Of a stretch of DNA of 13,626 bases, positions 1-6,305 are shown in pieces. The translations under genes were made by a program, and so were the position numbers. Positions within the stretch are counted from its first letter, which is position 1. Each line of letters starts with the position of its first letter. Source of the stretch: JANYIP01 sp031394045 (GTDB taxonomy: Bacteria > Actinomycetota > Actinomycetes > Prado026); assembly GCA_031394045.1 (NCBI GenBank), contig JANMWN010000357.1, forward strand, positions 1 through 13,626. Direction: 5' to 3'. Under the pieces are notes generated by a model, which was given only the letters and a program-made list of their open reading frames with translations, was not told the origin of the DNA and did not search any database.

Positions 1-97
1 AGACCAAAGTGGCATCGACCGACTGCCACTGGCGAGCGGGAATCTCGTCGTCCCACCGGAGCGCTACCCGGGGTATGTGCCGGCGCAGGTCAGTCAC
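1..97 (-). CDS. N-terminus of a probable class III adenylyl/guanylyl cyclase-type protein (partial)
   Basis: Only the first 32 codons are inside the window; the gene runs off the left edge. It starts at a GTG (complement of 95-97) preceded by a good Shine-Dalgarno GAGGGG about 4-6 bases upstream. The peptide reads MTDLRRHIPRVALRW followed by DDEIPARQWQSVDATLV. From family knowledge, many actinobacterial cyclase-domain proteins begin with a short 'LxxYVPRxxLxW...xxxVDGTLVF' segment just before the 'VDISGFT' metal-binding motif, and this segment has that pattern and spacing. The catalytic domain itself is not in view, so the assignment is an inference. High-GC third positions support real coding. 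A palindrome lies just upstream and may be its operator. Confidence 0.45.
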   Translation of the reverse strand, partial: MTDLRRHIPRVALRWDDEIPARQWQSVDATLV

Positions 98-118
98 GAG
101 GCCCCTCGAGAAGGCAGA

Positions 119-135
119 ACGTTGCGGCGCAACGT
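119..135. promoter_or_regulatory. Perfect palindrome upstream of the left-edge gene
   Basis: ACGTTGCG-G-CGCAACGT is an 8-bp perfect inverted repeat with a one-base centre, 21 bases upstream of the GTG at 97. A third half-site, complement CGTTGC, lies at about 147-152. The arrangement suggests a binding site for a dimeric regulator of the minus-strand gene. No known family consensus was recognised. The rest of the gap up to 339 shows no gene. Confidence 0.4.
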
Positions 136-339
136 ACGCGGCGCTGCAACGCTCAGACTAGGAGGTCGGCGCACGCGTGGGCGGCAATCCGGGCCGTTGG
201 TCGTGCAAACCTGCTCCGTCGACGACGGTTTCGCCGCACATCCCCGCGTCTCTCGACGTCCCAGTTGTGCCTTCGGGCGCGCATCCGGAGCGCCAGACTC
301 GCCCGACCAACGCGACCGCCGCCCGGCTCGGCACAGCCG

Positions 340-985
340 TCAGGGCCAAGCTGAGAAGGGCTCGATCTGGGGCGGGTCACGCAGTACGTCGGCGACGACG
401 GCCCGCGCTGCCTTCAGGTCCTTCCTATGACAGGGACCTCGGCGAGCAGCGTCGCGAAGACCGCCTCTGGCCCCGCGACCACCTCCCCTACCTCGACCTC
501 AAGGTCGATCACCGGCAGGCTTCCGTCTGCGCGAGGGCGGTGTCGATGGCCAACGACATGAGGCGACCTCGCACAGGCGCGTAGATCAGGCTGTTGATCA
601 CGGTGCACCACGGCTTGCGGCTGGCGGAGATCGCCGGCGGCAGGTCGAGGCAGGCGCGCAGGTGCGCCCCTCGCCGACGTCAACTACGGCGTCTCGGCCG
701 GCGACGACCAGATCCCCGAGCCGATCAGGTCGACGTCCCAGACGGCGCACGTACTCACGGATCCGTCCACCGCCCATGCGGGCGTTCACTTCGACGATGC
801 AGGGTCCGTAACTGGTTGACTTCGCCTCGACGTGGAGGACGCCGCGACCCAGGCCGAAGGCCTGGGCGGTGCGCACGCACAGGTCGGCCAGGCGGGCGAC
901 CGCCCTGCGGTCGTGGTCCGGAGGACAGTGCAGACCGGTCTCCTGGAGCGAGGGCTCCGCTGTGGGCCAGTTCTGCGACAGATCG
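340..985 (-). pseudogene. Frameshifted ATP-grasp family enzyme, C-terminal half
   Basis: Reading the minus strand, an ATP-grasp C-terminal domain can be followed across five changing frames. About 981-742 gives LQETGLHCPPD, FGLGRGVLHVEAK and CIVEVNARMGGGRIREYVRR; the EVN.R.GG segment is the typical ATP-grasp metal/ATP-binding strand. After a shift near 742 it reads VWDVDLIGSG. After a shift near 660 it reads CLDLPPAISASRKPWCTVIN, then SLIYAPVRGRL. After a shift near 515 it reads VIDLEVEVGEVVAGPEAVFA, then TLLAEVPVIG. After a shift near 421 it reads DLKAARAVVADVLRDPPQIE and stops at 340-342. Together these recreate a plausible C-terminus in the right order, including the usual '..GPEEAFxTLLAEV' ending. 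The N-terminal domain is missing. The product cannot be named beyond ATP-grasp carboxylate-amine ligase-like. Poor sequence quality rather than true decay could also explain so many shifts. Confidence 0.55.
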
Positions 986-1138
986 CTACCACTCGTCCAC
1001 GGAGAAGATTCCTTGCTCGGTCTCGAACTCGTCGTCGTCCTTGGCGTGGCGGTCCTTGGCTGACACGTCCTCGGGGCGCAACTGCGTGTCGCACCACCTG
1101 TCCTGCTGCTGGTCGTCGCACGTTGATCTGGTTCGTCC
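986..1138 (-). pseudogene. Unidentified acidic C-terminal fragment
   Basis: One minus-strand frame ends at TAG (986-988) and reads RWCDTQLRPEDVSAKDRHAK, then DDDEFETEQGIFSVDEW. Its codons have almost exclusively G or C in third position, which is coding-like for this genome, and the end is rich in Asp and Glu. No family was recognised. It lies immediately upstream of the ATP-grasp remnant, and its upstream half is replaced by antiporter sequence reading the other way. It may be the tail of a truncated gene or a chance open frame. Confidence 0.25.
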
Positions 1139-1149
1139 CAGCGCTTCGG

Positions 1150-1690
1150 AGGGTGCACCTGCTGGCGGAGGCTGTCCTGCCGCTTTTCCTGCCGGCGTTG
1201 CTCTACTGGGGGAGCCTGACGACCTCCCTGCGCGAGATCCGCAGGAACCTGCGCGGCGTCTTTCTGATGAGCACCGCGCTGGTCATCCTCACGGCGTGGG
1301 CGGTCGCAGCGACGGCACACTCCCTCTGGTGCCGTGGGGACCGTCCTGGGTGCTCGGCGCCGCCGTCGCACCAACGGACGCCACAGCCGTCGGAACCCTC
1401 GCCCGGTCGCTGCCGCGAAGCGGCATCACCTTGCTGCGCGCGGAAAGCCTGATCAACGACGGCACCGCCCTGGTCATCTACGGCCTCGCCGCCGGCGACG
1501 AGCATCCCAGCAGACCCCACATCCGGTTGCTGTTCTTGCTGGCCTGCGCCGGCGGAGCCGCCGCCGGGGCCGGGACCGCGTGGGTCTGCATCATGGTCCG
1601 GCGCCGTCTGGACGACCCCCTCCTAGGGAACCTGGCGACCATCCTCACGCCCTTCACCGCGTTCCTGCCCGCTCAGCTCATCCACGGCCG
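1150..1690 (+). pseudogene. CPA1/NhaP-type Na+/H+ antiporter fragment, frameshifted
   Basis: Two plus-strand frames together give an internal piece of a cation:proton antiporter. The first (to about 1325) reads EAVLPLFLPALLYWGSLTTS and LREIRRNLRGVFLMSTALVI, then LTAWAVAATAHS. The second (from about 1323) reads VPWGPSWVLGAAVAPTDATA, LLRAESLINDGTALVIYGLA, RRRLDDPLLGNLATILTPFT and AFLPAQLIH. The APTDATA and RAESLINDGTA segments are hallmark motifs of the CPA1 exchanger core, where the Asp residues take part in ion translocation. The N-terminal helices and everything after the mid-protein helix are absent, so it cannot make a working transporter. A single missing base near 1325 would explain the frame change. 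The usual Glu after LLYW is Gly here. Confidence 0.75.
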
Positions 1691-1848
1691 AACGTGCCGG
1701 CACCCAAGTAACCGGAGCACCACAGGACTCCCTTGGCCATGGCCAGGCTGATGTGTGCAGTCGGGTGCCTCCTTGAGCCCCTTGGTATCAGCTCCGACCA
1801 CCTCGTCTGTGGTCATTCTGTAGGCAAGATCCTTTCCCATACCAGTAC
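1691..1848. other. Non-coding stretch between antiporter remnant and tRNA terminator
   Basis: No convincing gene is seen on either strand. Base composition looks less GC-rich than the flanking genes. A 55-codon minus-strand frame beginning MGKDLAYRMTTDEVVGADTK lacks the third-position GC bias of the neighbours and has no recognisable domain. It is most likely leftover DNA beyond the end of the tRNA transcript. Confidence 0.4.
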
Positions 1849-1883
1849 AGCAAAGGCCCAGGTCTGTGACCTGGGCCTTTGCT
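1849..1883 (-). terminator. Strong hairpin terminator downstream of the tRNA pair
   Basis: Sixteen paired bases (1849-1864 with 1868-1883), including CAAAGGCCCAGGTC and its exact complement, close a three-base loop. On the minus strand the 3' arm ends in CTTTGC, so the U-run is short. The hairpin begins only two bases after the tRNA-Glu 3' end. Its symmetry could also stop transcription arriving from the left. Confidence 0.8.
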
Positions 1884-1885
1884 CG

Positions 1886-1958
1886 TAGCCCCGACGGGAT
1901 TCGAACCCGCGCTACCGCCTTGAGAGGGCGGCGTGCTAGGCCGCTACACAACGGGGCC
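1886..1958 (-). tRNA. tRNA-Glu (anticodon CTC)
   Basis: The 73-base cloverleaf starts GGCCCCG and ends CGGGGCT plus discriminator A. The anticodon stem CCGCC/GGCGG carries the loop CTCTCAA, giving anticodon CUC, which reads GAG. The T arm contains GGGTTCGAATCCC. CCA is not encoded. The gene begins one base after tRNA-Gln, so the two are surely processed from one transcript. Confidence 0.95.
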
Positions 1959-1959
1959 G

Positions 1960-2031
1960 CTGGGGTACCTGGACTCGAACCAAGACTAAGGGAACCAGAA
2001 TCCCTCGGGCTGCCAATTACCCCATACCCCA
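1960..2031 (-). tRNA. tRNA-Gln (anticodon CTG)
   Basis: The 72-base cloverleaf has acceptor arms TGGGGTA and TACCCCA with discriminator G. The anticodon stem AGGGA/TCCCT carries the loop TTCTGGT, giving anticodon CUG, which reads CAG. The T arm is GGTTCGAGTCC-like, and CCA is not encoded. It lies downstream of gltX on the same strand. In bacteria without GlnRS this tRNA is first charged with Glu by GltX and then converted by the amidotransferase GatCAB. Confidence 0.95.
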
Positions 2032-2072
2032 TGGGTTGCACCGACGCGCTTCGCACGGGCCGAGCGAGGTCG

Positions 2073-2102
2073 AGGATACCTGATCGCCGGACCGCCCATC
2101 AA
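2073..2102 (-). promoter_or_regulatory. Putative sigma-70-type promoter of the tRNA-Gln/tRNA-Glu unit
   Basis: On the minus strand, TTGATG (2097-2102) and TATCCT (2073-2078) are separated by 18 bases, close to the -35/-10 consensus. The expected start falls about 30-35 bases before tRNA-Gln. This would let the tRNAs be made independently of gltX. Confidence 0.6.
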
Positions 2103-2137
2103 AAGCAGGCGCCCCGTACGACGTCCACGACGGCGCC
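2101..2137 (-). terminator. Possible terminator after gltX
   Basis: GGCGCC at 2132-2137 can pair with GGCGCC at 2108-2113 on the transcript, with a further GT/AC pair inside, followed by TGCTTTT. The loop is long and the stem has a CC bulge, so this is moderate evidence. The T-run overlaps the -35 box of the tRNA promoter. Confidence 0.4.
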
Positions 2138-2181
2138 CAGCGAGCGCACCACGACCACGTCTTCGCGCCCGGTGCCCGGTC

Positions 2182-3681
2182 TCAGCCGGTCAGCCGGTCG
2201 CGGAGGCCGGCGATTCGGGCGAGCGAGAGGTCGGCCCCGAGCAGCTCCATCGACTCGAACAGGGGCGGCGACACGCGGCGCCCGGTGACGGCCACGCGTA
2301 CGGGGGTGAAGGCGACCTTGGGCTTCTGCTCGAGGCCCTCGACCAGGGCGCTGCGCAAGGCCTCCTCGATCTCCGCCGTCCGCCACGCGTCGCGCGCGGC
2401 GAGCGCCGACAGTGCTTCGTACGCAGCGGCGAGGGTGCCGTGCGCACCCTCACCGAGCGCCGCCACAGCCTCGTCCTCGACAGCGAACCGGTTGGGCTCG
2501 ACGACGAGGAAGCCCAGCATCCCTGGCGCCTCCTCGAGCACCGTCATCCGCTCGATGACCAGGGGCGCGGCCGCGCGGATGGCACTGACCTGCGCCTCGG
2601 TCGCCTCCCCCACGATCGCCCCGGAACGCTGCAGGAACGGCAGCATCCGGACCGCGAGGTCGTCGACGTCGAGAGCACGCAGGTGCACCCCGTTGATGGC
2701 CTCGCACTTCTTCAGGTCGAAGCGCGCCGGGTTGGCGCTGACCCGGCTGAGCTCGAACGCCGCCGCCATCTCGGAGAGGCTGAAGATCTCGACGTCGTCG
2801 CCCATCGACCAGCCGAGCAGCGCGAGGTAGTTCAGCAAACCCTCGGGCAGGAACCCACGCTCGCGGTAGAGGTTCAACGACGACTCGGGGTCGCGCTTGG
2901 AGAGCTTCTTGTTTCCCTCGCCCATCACGTACGGCAGATGCCCGAAACGGGGTGTCCCCTGCGCCACGCCGATGTCGATCAGGGCGAGGTAGAGCGCCAG
3001 CTGCCGCGGCGTCGACGAGAGCAGGTCCTCGCCGCGCAGGACGTGGGTGATCTTCATCAGCGCGTCGTCCACCGGGTTGACCAAGGTGTACAGCGGGTCG
3101 CCGTTGCCGCGCACGATCACAAAGTCCGGCACGTGCTCCTGGCCGAAGCTGATCGGGCCGCGGACGAGGTCGTCCCAGTCCCAGGACTGGTCGGCCATCC
3201 GCAGCCGGAGCACCGGGACCCGGCCCTGCCCGCGGAACACTGCCTTCTGCTCGTCGGTCAGGTCGCGGTCGGCGTTGTCGTAGCCCAGCTTGGGGTCCTG
3301 GCCGCGAGAGCGACGGCGTTCCTCGACCTCCTCGGGCGTGGAGAACGACTCGTACGCGTGGCCGGCGGCCAGCAGGCGTCTGGCCACGTCGGCATAGATC
3401 TCGCTGCGCTCGGACTGCCGGTACGGCGCGTACGCACCGCCGACCTCGGGCCCCTCGTCCCAGTCCAGGCCGAGCCACCGCAACGCCTCGAGCAGCTGGG
3501 TGTAGCTCTCCTGACTGTCGCGGGCGGCGTCGGTGTCCTCGATCCGGAACACGAACGTGCCGCCGGTGTGCCGCGCGTACGCCCAGTTGAACAGGGCGGT
3601 ACGGAGCATCCCGACGTGCGGGTTGCCGGTGGGCGACGGGCAGAACCGCACCCGGACACCGCCGGGGACGGGCTCAGTCAC
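2182..3681 (-). CDS. gltX: Glutamyl-tRNA synthetase
   Basis: A 499-residue class I aminoacyl-tRNA synthetase, full length for bacterial GluRS. It attaches glutamate to tRNA in the cytoplasm. The HIGH motif appears as PSPTGNPHVGM (residues 15-25), followed by FRIEDTD (45-51). VDDALMKITHVLRGEDLLSS spans about 204-223, and the KMSKS loop is KKLSKR (258-263). The helical anticodon-binding domain fills the C-terminal third. No zinc-binding cysteine set is visible. The GTG start overlaps the end of the FAH gene by 8 bases (GTGACTGA), indicating translational coupling. Both substrate tRNAs follow directly downstream. Actinobacteria generally lack GlnRS, so this enzyme is probably non-discriminating and also makes Glu-tRNA-Gln for GatCAB; that is inferred from taxonomy, not from a residue checked here. 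Confidence 0.97.
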   Translation of the reverse strand: MTEPVPGGVRVRFCPSPTGNPHVGMLRTALFNWAYARHTGGTFVFRIEDTDAARDSQESYTQLLEALRWLGLDWDEGPEVGGAYAPYRQSERSEIYADVARRLLAAGHAYESFSTPEEVEERRRSRGQDPKLGYDNADRDLTDEQKAVFRGQGRVPVLRLRMADQSWDWDDLVRGPISFGQEHVPDFVIVRGNGDPLYTLVNPVDDALMKITHVLRGEDLLSSTPRQLALYLALIDIGVAQGTPRFGHLPYVMGEGNKKLSKRDPESSLNLYRERGFLPEGLLNYLALLGWSMGDDVEIFSLSEMAAAFELSRVSANPARFDLKKCEAINGVHLRALDVDDLAVRMLPFLQRSGAIVGEATEAQVSAIRAAAPLVIERMTVLEEAPGMLGFLVVEPNRFAVEDEAVAALGEGAHGTLAAAYEALSALAARDAWRTAEIEEALRSALVEGLEQKPKVAFTPVRVAVTGRRVSPPLFESMELLGADLSLARIAGLRDRLTG

Positions 3682-4468
3682 GGTCGACCACCTCGTTGCT
3701 CAGGGTTCCGATGCCTTCGATGGTGACCTCAACCCGATCACCGGCCTTGATGGGACCGACACCCGCGGGAGTGCCAGTCAGCAGCACGTCCCCGGGCAGC
3801 AGTGTCATGACTGCGCTCGCGTACGCGATCAGCTCGGCCACCCCGCGCAACAGGTCGCTCGTGCTCCCGGCCTGCCGGAGCTCGCCGTTGACCCGGCACT
3901 CCAGAGCCAGCGCCGAGGGGTCGAGCTCGGTCTCGATCCACGGCCCCAGCGGGCAGAACGTGTCGAAACCCTTGGCCCTGGCCCACTGCCCGTCCGAGCG
4001 CTGCAGGTCGCGGGCGGTGACGTCGTTCGCGCAGGTGTAGCCGAGCACGGCCTCGAGGGCGCGCTCGACAGGGACCCGTCGCACGATCCCGCCGATGACC
4101 ACAGCGAGCTCCGCCTCGTGGTCCACCTCGTTGCTCAGCGCGGGCAGGGCGATCGCGTCGCCGGGGCCGATGACCGACGTCGAGGGCTTGAGGAACAGCA
4201 CGGGGTCGGCTGGCGGCTCGTCGCCCCCCATCTCACGGACATGGTCGGCATAGTTCTTGCCGACGGCCACGATCTTGCTGCCCACGACGGGGGCCAGGAG
4301 GCGTACGCGACCCAGCTGGTGCCGGGTGGTGCCCAGCTCGAACGGCGGCAGGGGGAAACCGGCCAGCTCGGTGATCACCGCCCCGGAGTCGGACCGGTCG
4401 GTGGGGTCGCCCTCGATGACGCCGTACCTCGGGGTCTGGTCAGCAGCGGAGAACCGGGCGATGCGCAC
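3674..4468 (-). CDS. Fumarylacetoacetate hydrolase (FAH) family protein
   Basis: A 264-residue FAH-fold enzyme. Members cleave or isomerise or decarboxylate 2-oxo acids using a divalent metal. The catalytic domain is clear: KIVAVGKNYADHVREMG (about 65-81), LFLKPSTSVIGPGD (91-104), the metal-binding glutamates in NEVDHEAELAVVIGG (E118 and E120), the metal-binding Asp in CANDVTARDLQ (D149), RAKGFDTFCPLGPW (164-177) and LLTGTPAGVGP (229-239). It lies 30 bases after cimA and overlaps gltX. Placement next to gltX and near serA-leuB resembles the arrangement I recall from mycobacteria, where it is often annotated as a 2-hydroxyhepta-2,4-diene-1,7-dioate isomerase. That name is by similarity only; no aromatic-degradation genes are nearby, so the true substrate is unknown. 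Oxaloacetate decarboxylase or acylpyruvase activity is an alternative. Confidence 0.9.
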   Translation of the reverse strand: MRIARFSAADQTPRYGVIEGDPTDRSDSGAVITELAGFPLPPFELGTTRHQLGRVRLLAPVVGSKIVAVGKNYADHVREMGGDEPPADPVLFLKPSTSVIGPGDAIALPALSNEVDHEAELAVVIGGIVRRVPVERALEAVLGYTCANDVTARDLQRSDGQWARAKGFDTFCPLGPWIETELDPSALALECRVNGELRQAGSTSDLLRGVAELIAYASAVMTLLPGDVLLTGTPAGVGPIKAGDRVEVTIEGIGTLSNEVVDRD

Positions 4469-4498
4469 GAGGGGCCACGCTACCGGTACGGCCGTGGG

Positions 4499-6082
4499 TC
4501 AGTCGGCGGGGCGCCCGGCGCGGAGCAGGCCGTACGCCACCGCGTCCTCGAGCGCCATCCAGGAGGCTGCGATGACGTTCTCGTGCACGCCGACCGTGTC
4601 CCACTCGGTCGACCCGTCCGAGGTCTCCACCAGCACCCTGGTCACCGCGCCGGTCCCCTGCGACCCCTCGAGGATGCGGACCTTGTAGTCGACGAGCTCA
4701 AGCCGGTCGATCTCGGGGAACGATCGGACGAGGGCCTGGCGCAGCGCCTGGTCGAGGGCGTTGACCGGGCCGTTGCCCTCGCCCGTCGCCACGATGCGCT
4801 CGCCACCCGCGTGCACCTTGACGGTGGCCTCGCTGCGTACCGCTCCGTCGGCATCCTGCTCGACGATCGCCCGCCAGGACTCCACGGTGAAGTGCCGGCG
4901 TCGCTCCCCCGCGACCTCGTCGCGGAGCAGCAGCTCGAACGACGCGTCGGCTGCCTCGAAGCTGAAGCCACGCGACTCCATCTCCTTGACCCGCTCGACC
5001 ACCCGGCCGAGCACCTCGCGGTCACCGGCCAGGTCGTAGCCCAAGTCCCGGCCCTTGAGCTCGATCGATGCGCGCCCGGCCATGTCGGAGACCAGCATGC
5101 GCATGTCGTTGCCCACGGCCGCGGGTTCGACGTGCTGGTAGAGCATCGGGTCGACCTTGACCGCGCTGGCGTGCAGCCCGGCCTTGTGCGCGAACGCTGA
5201 CATCCCGACGTACGGCTGGTGCTGGTTGGGCGAGACGTTGGTGACCTCGGACACCGCGTGGGCGATGCGGGTCATCTCGGCGAGCGACTCGGCGGGTACG
5301 ACGGGGCGCCCTTTCTTGAGCTGCAGGTTGGCGACCACGCTGAACAGGTTCGCGTTGCCCGACCGCTCCCCGTATCCGTTGGCCGTGCCCTGGACATGGG
5401 TCACCCCGGCGTCGACCGCAGCCATGGTGTTGGCCACGGCGCAGGCGGTGTCGTCGTGGCAGTGGATCCCCAGCCGCGCCTGCGTGGCGGCGAGCACCTC
5501 GGCCACCACGTCGGCGAGCTCGCCGGGCAGCATCCCGCCGTTGGTGTCGCACAGGGCGACGACGTCCGCGCCCGCCTCGGCGGCCACGCGTACGACCTCG
5601 AGGGCGTACGCCGGGTCGGAGCGATAGCCGTCGAAGAAGTGCTCGGCGTCGAGGAAGACCCGCTGACCCTCCGCGCGCAGGTGCGCGACCGTGTCACGGA
5701 TCATGGCGAGGTTCTCGGCCAAGGTGGTCCGGAGCGCGAGCTCGACGTGCCGGTCGTACGCCTTGGCCACGAGGGTGACCACAGCCACCCCGGACTCGCG
5801 CAGCGCAACGACCGTTGAGTCGTCGGCAGCGACAGCGCCTGCTCGCCGCGTCGAGCCGAACGCCGTCAGGGTCGCGTGCTTCAGGTCGAGCTCGGTGCGC
5901 GCGCGGGCGAAGAACTCGGTGTCCTTCGGGTTGGCCCCGGGCCAGCCACCCTCGATGAAGCCGACGCCGAGCCCGTCGAGGTGCCGGGCGATGGTCAGCT
6001 TGTCGGCGACGGTCAGCGTGAGGCCCTCTTGCTGGGCGCCGTCACGCAACGTCGTGTCGTAGACGTGGAAGGTGTCGTCCAC
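4499..6082 (-). CDS. cimA: (R)-citramalate synthase
   Basis: A 527-residue enzyme of the LeuA/CimA family. It condenses pyruvate with acetyl-CoA to citramalate, the first step of the threonine-independent isoleucine pathway. The HMGL-like TIM barrel starts with VYDTTLRDGAQQEG (7-20; the aspartate binds metal), then FIEGGWPGANPKD (42-54), LCDTNGGMLPGE (177-188), the metal-binding HCHDDTACAVANT (207-219) and GYGERSGNANL (236-246). The C-terminal allosteric domain (about 395-520) is complete, so feedback inhibition is likely. GTG at 6082 is chosen because GGAG lies 7 bases upstream and the protein then begins directly before the first barrel strand. A TTG start at 6154 would lie inside the leader terminator. 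The QQEG and GGWPGANPKD signatures favour CimA over LeuA or homocitrate synthase. It is preceded by an apparent attenuator. Confidence 0.93.
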   Translation of the reverse strand: MDDTFHVYDTTLRDGAQQEGLTLTVADKLTIARHLDGLGVGFIEGGWPGANPKDTEFFARARTELDLKHATLTAFGSTRRAGAVAADDSTVVALRESGVAVVTLVAKAYDRHVELALRTTLAENLAMIRDTVAHLRAEGQRVFLDAEHFFDGYRSDPAYALEVVRVAAEAGADVVALCDTNGGMLPGELADVVAEVLAATQARLGIHCHDDTACAVANTMAAVDAGVTHVQGTANGYGERSGNANLFSVVANLQLKKGRPVVPAESLAEMTRIAHAVSEVTNVSPNQHQPYVGMSAFAHKAGLHASAVKVDPMLYQHVEPAAVGNDMRMLVSDMAGRASIELKGRDLGYDLAGDREVLGRVVERVKEMESRGFSFEAADASFELLLRDEVAGERRRHFTVESWRAIVEQDADGAVRSEATVKVHAGGERIVATGEGNGPVNALDQALRQALVRSFPEIDRLELVDYKVRILEGSQGTGAVTRVLVETSDGSTEWDTVGVHENVIAASWMALEDAVAYGLLRAGRPAD

Positions 6083-6147
6083 GGCGGGGCTCCATCCGGT
6101 CGGCGTTCGGGACTGTGGGTTTCTGGTGGTCAGCGGGAAGCAGGGCG

Positions 6148-6181
6148 GAAACAAGAAGGCCCCCCACGATCGTGGGAGGCC
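6148..6181 (-). terminator. Attenuator terminator in the cimA leader
   Basis: On the minus strand GGCCTCCCACGAT pairs with ATCGTGGGGGGCC (6181-6158; one G-U pair), followed by TTCTTGTTT (6157-6149). This has intrinsic-terminator shape. It sits 32 bases after the leader-peptide stop and about 66 bases before the cimA start, which is the position expected of an attenuator rather than of a gene-end terminator. Confidence 0.7.
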
Positions 6182-6182
6182 G

Positions 6183-6211
6183 GCGCGACGGGACGATAGG
6201 TCCCGGCGCGC
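6183..6211 (-). promoter_or_regulatory. Leader hairpin between leader peptide and terminator
   Basis: GTCCCG (6200-6205) pairs with CGGGAC (6189-6194) around a five-base loop. After one A/G mismatch the stem continues with 6183-6187 against 6207-6211, giving 11 pairs in total. Its 5' arm begins two bases after the leader stop codon, so a ribosome stalled on the final Ile codons would cover it. The alternative antiterminator pairing could not be resolved by eye. Confidence 0.55.
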
Positions 6212-6212
6212 T

Positions 6213-6266
6213 CTAGATAATCAGCGAGATGGTCGCGGCAACGTGCACAGGCTCAGTCTGGCACAT
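6213..6266 (-). CDS. Candidate cimA leader peptide rich in Ile/Leu at its end
   Basis: A 17-codon frame reads MCQTEPVHVAATISLII and stops at TAG. GGAGGGGG (6275-6268) lies immediately upstream and ends one base before the ATG, so the core GGAGG has about four bases of spacing. The last codons are ATC TCG CTG ATT ATC. ATT is rare in such a GC-rich genome, and clustered codons for the pathway end product just before the stop are the hallmark of ribosome-mediated attenuation. Two hairpins follow, the second terminator-like, then cimA of the isoleucine pathway. Leader attenuation of branched-chain genes is established in actinobacteria (for example ilvBNC of Corynebacterium glutamicum). Its use here is inferred. 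It begins 39 bases after the sulfotransferase stop. Confidence 0.7.
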   Translation of the reverse strand: MCQTEPVHVAATISLII

Positions 6267-6305
6267 GCCCCCTCCGGTGTCAGCGGGCGCACTGGTCACG
6301 AACTC

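Noticed and set aside
1..1880. Search for a second copy of the tRNA-Glu 3' end as an integration scar
   Set aside because: No repeat of the GGTTCGAATCCCGTCGGGGC segment is visible in this part. An attachment site cannot be supported within the window.
2440..5200. Long plus-strand open frames opposite gltX, FAH and cimA
   Set aside because: They are complementary shadows of genes with intact catalytic motifs and show no domains of their own.
6083..6154. Upstream TTG start for cimA adding 24 residues
   Set aside because: It would begin inside the leader terminator tail, has no ribosome binding site, and adds residues not typical of the family. GTG at 6082 has a good GGAG.
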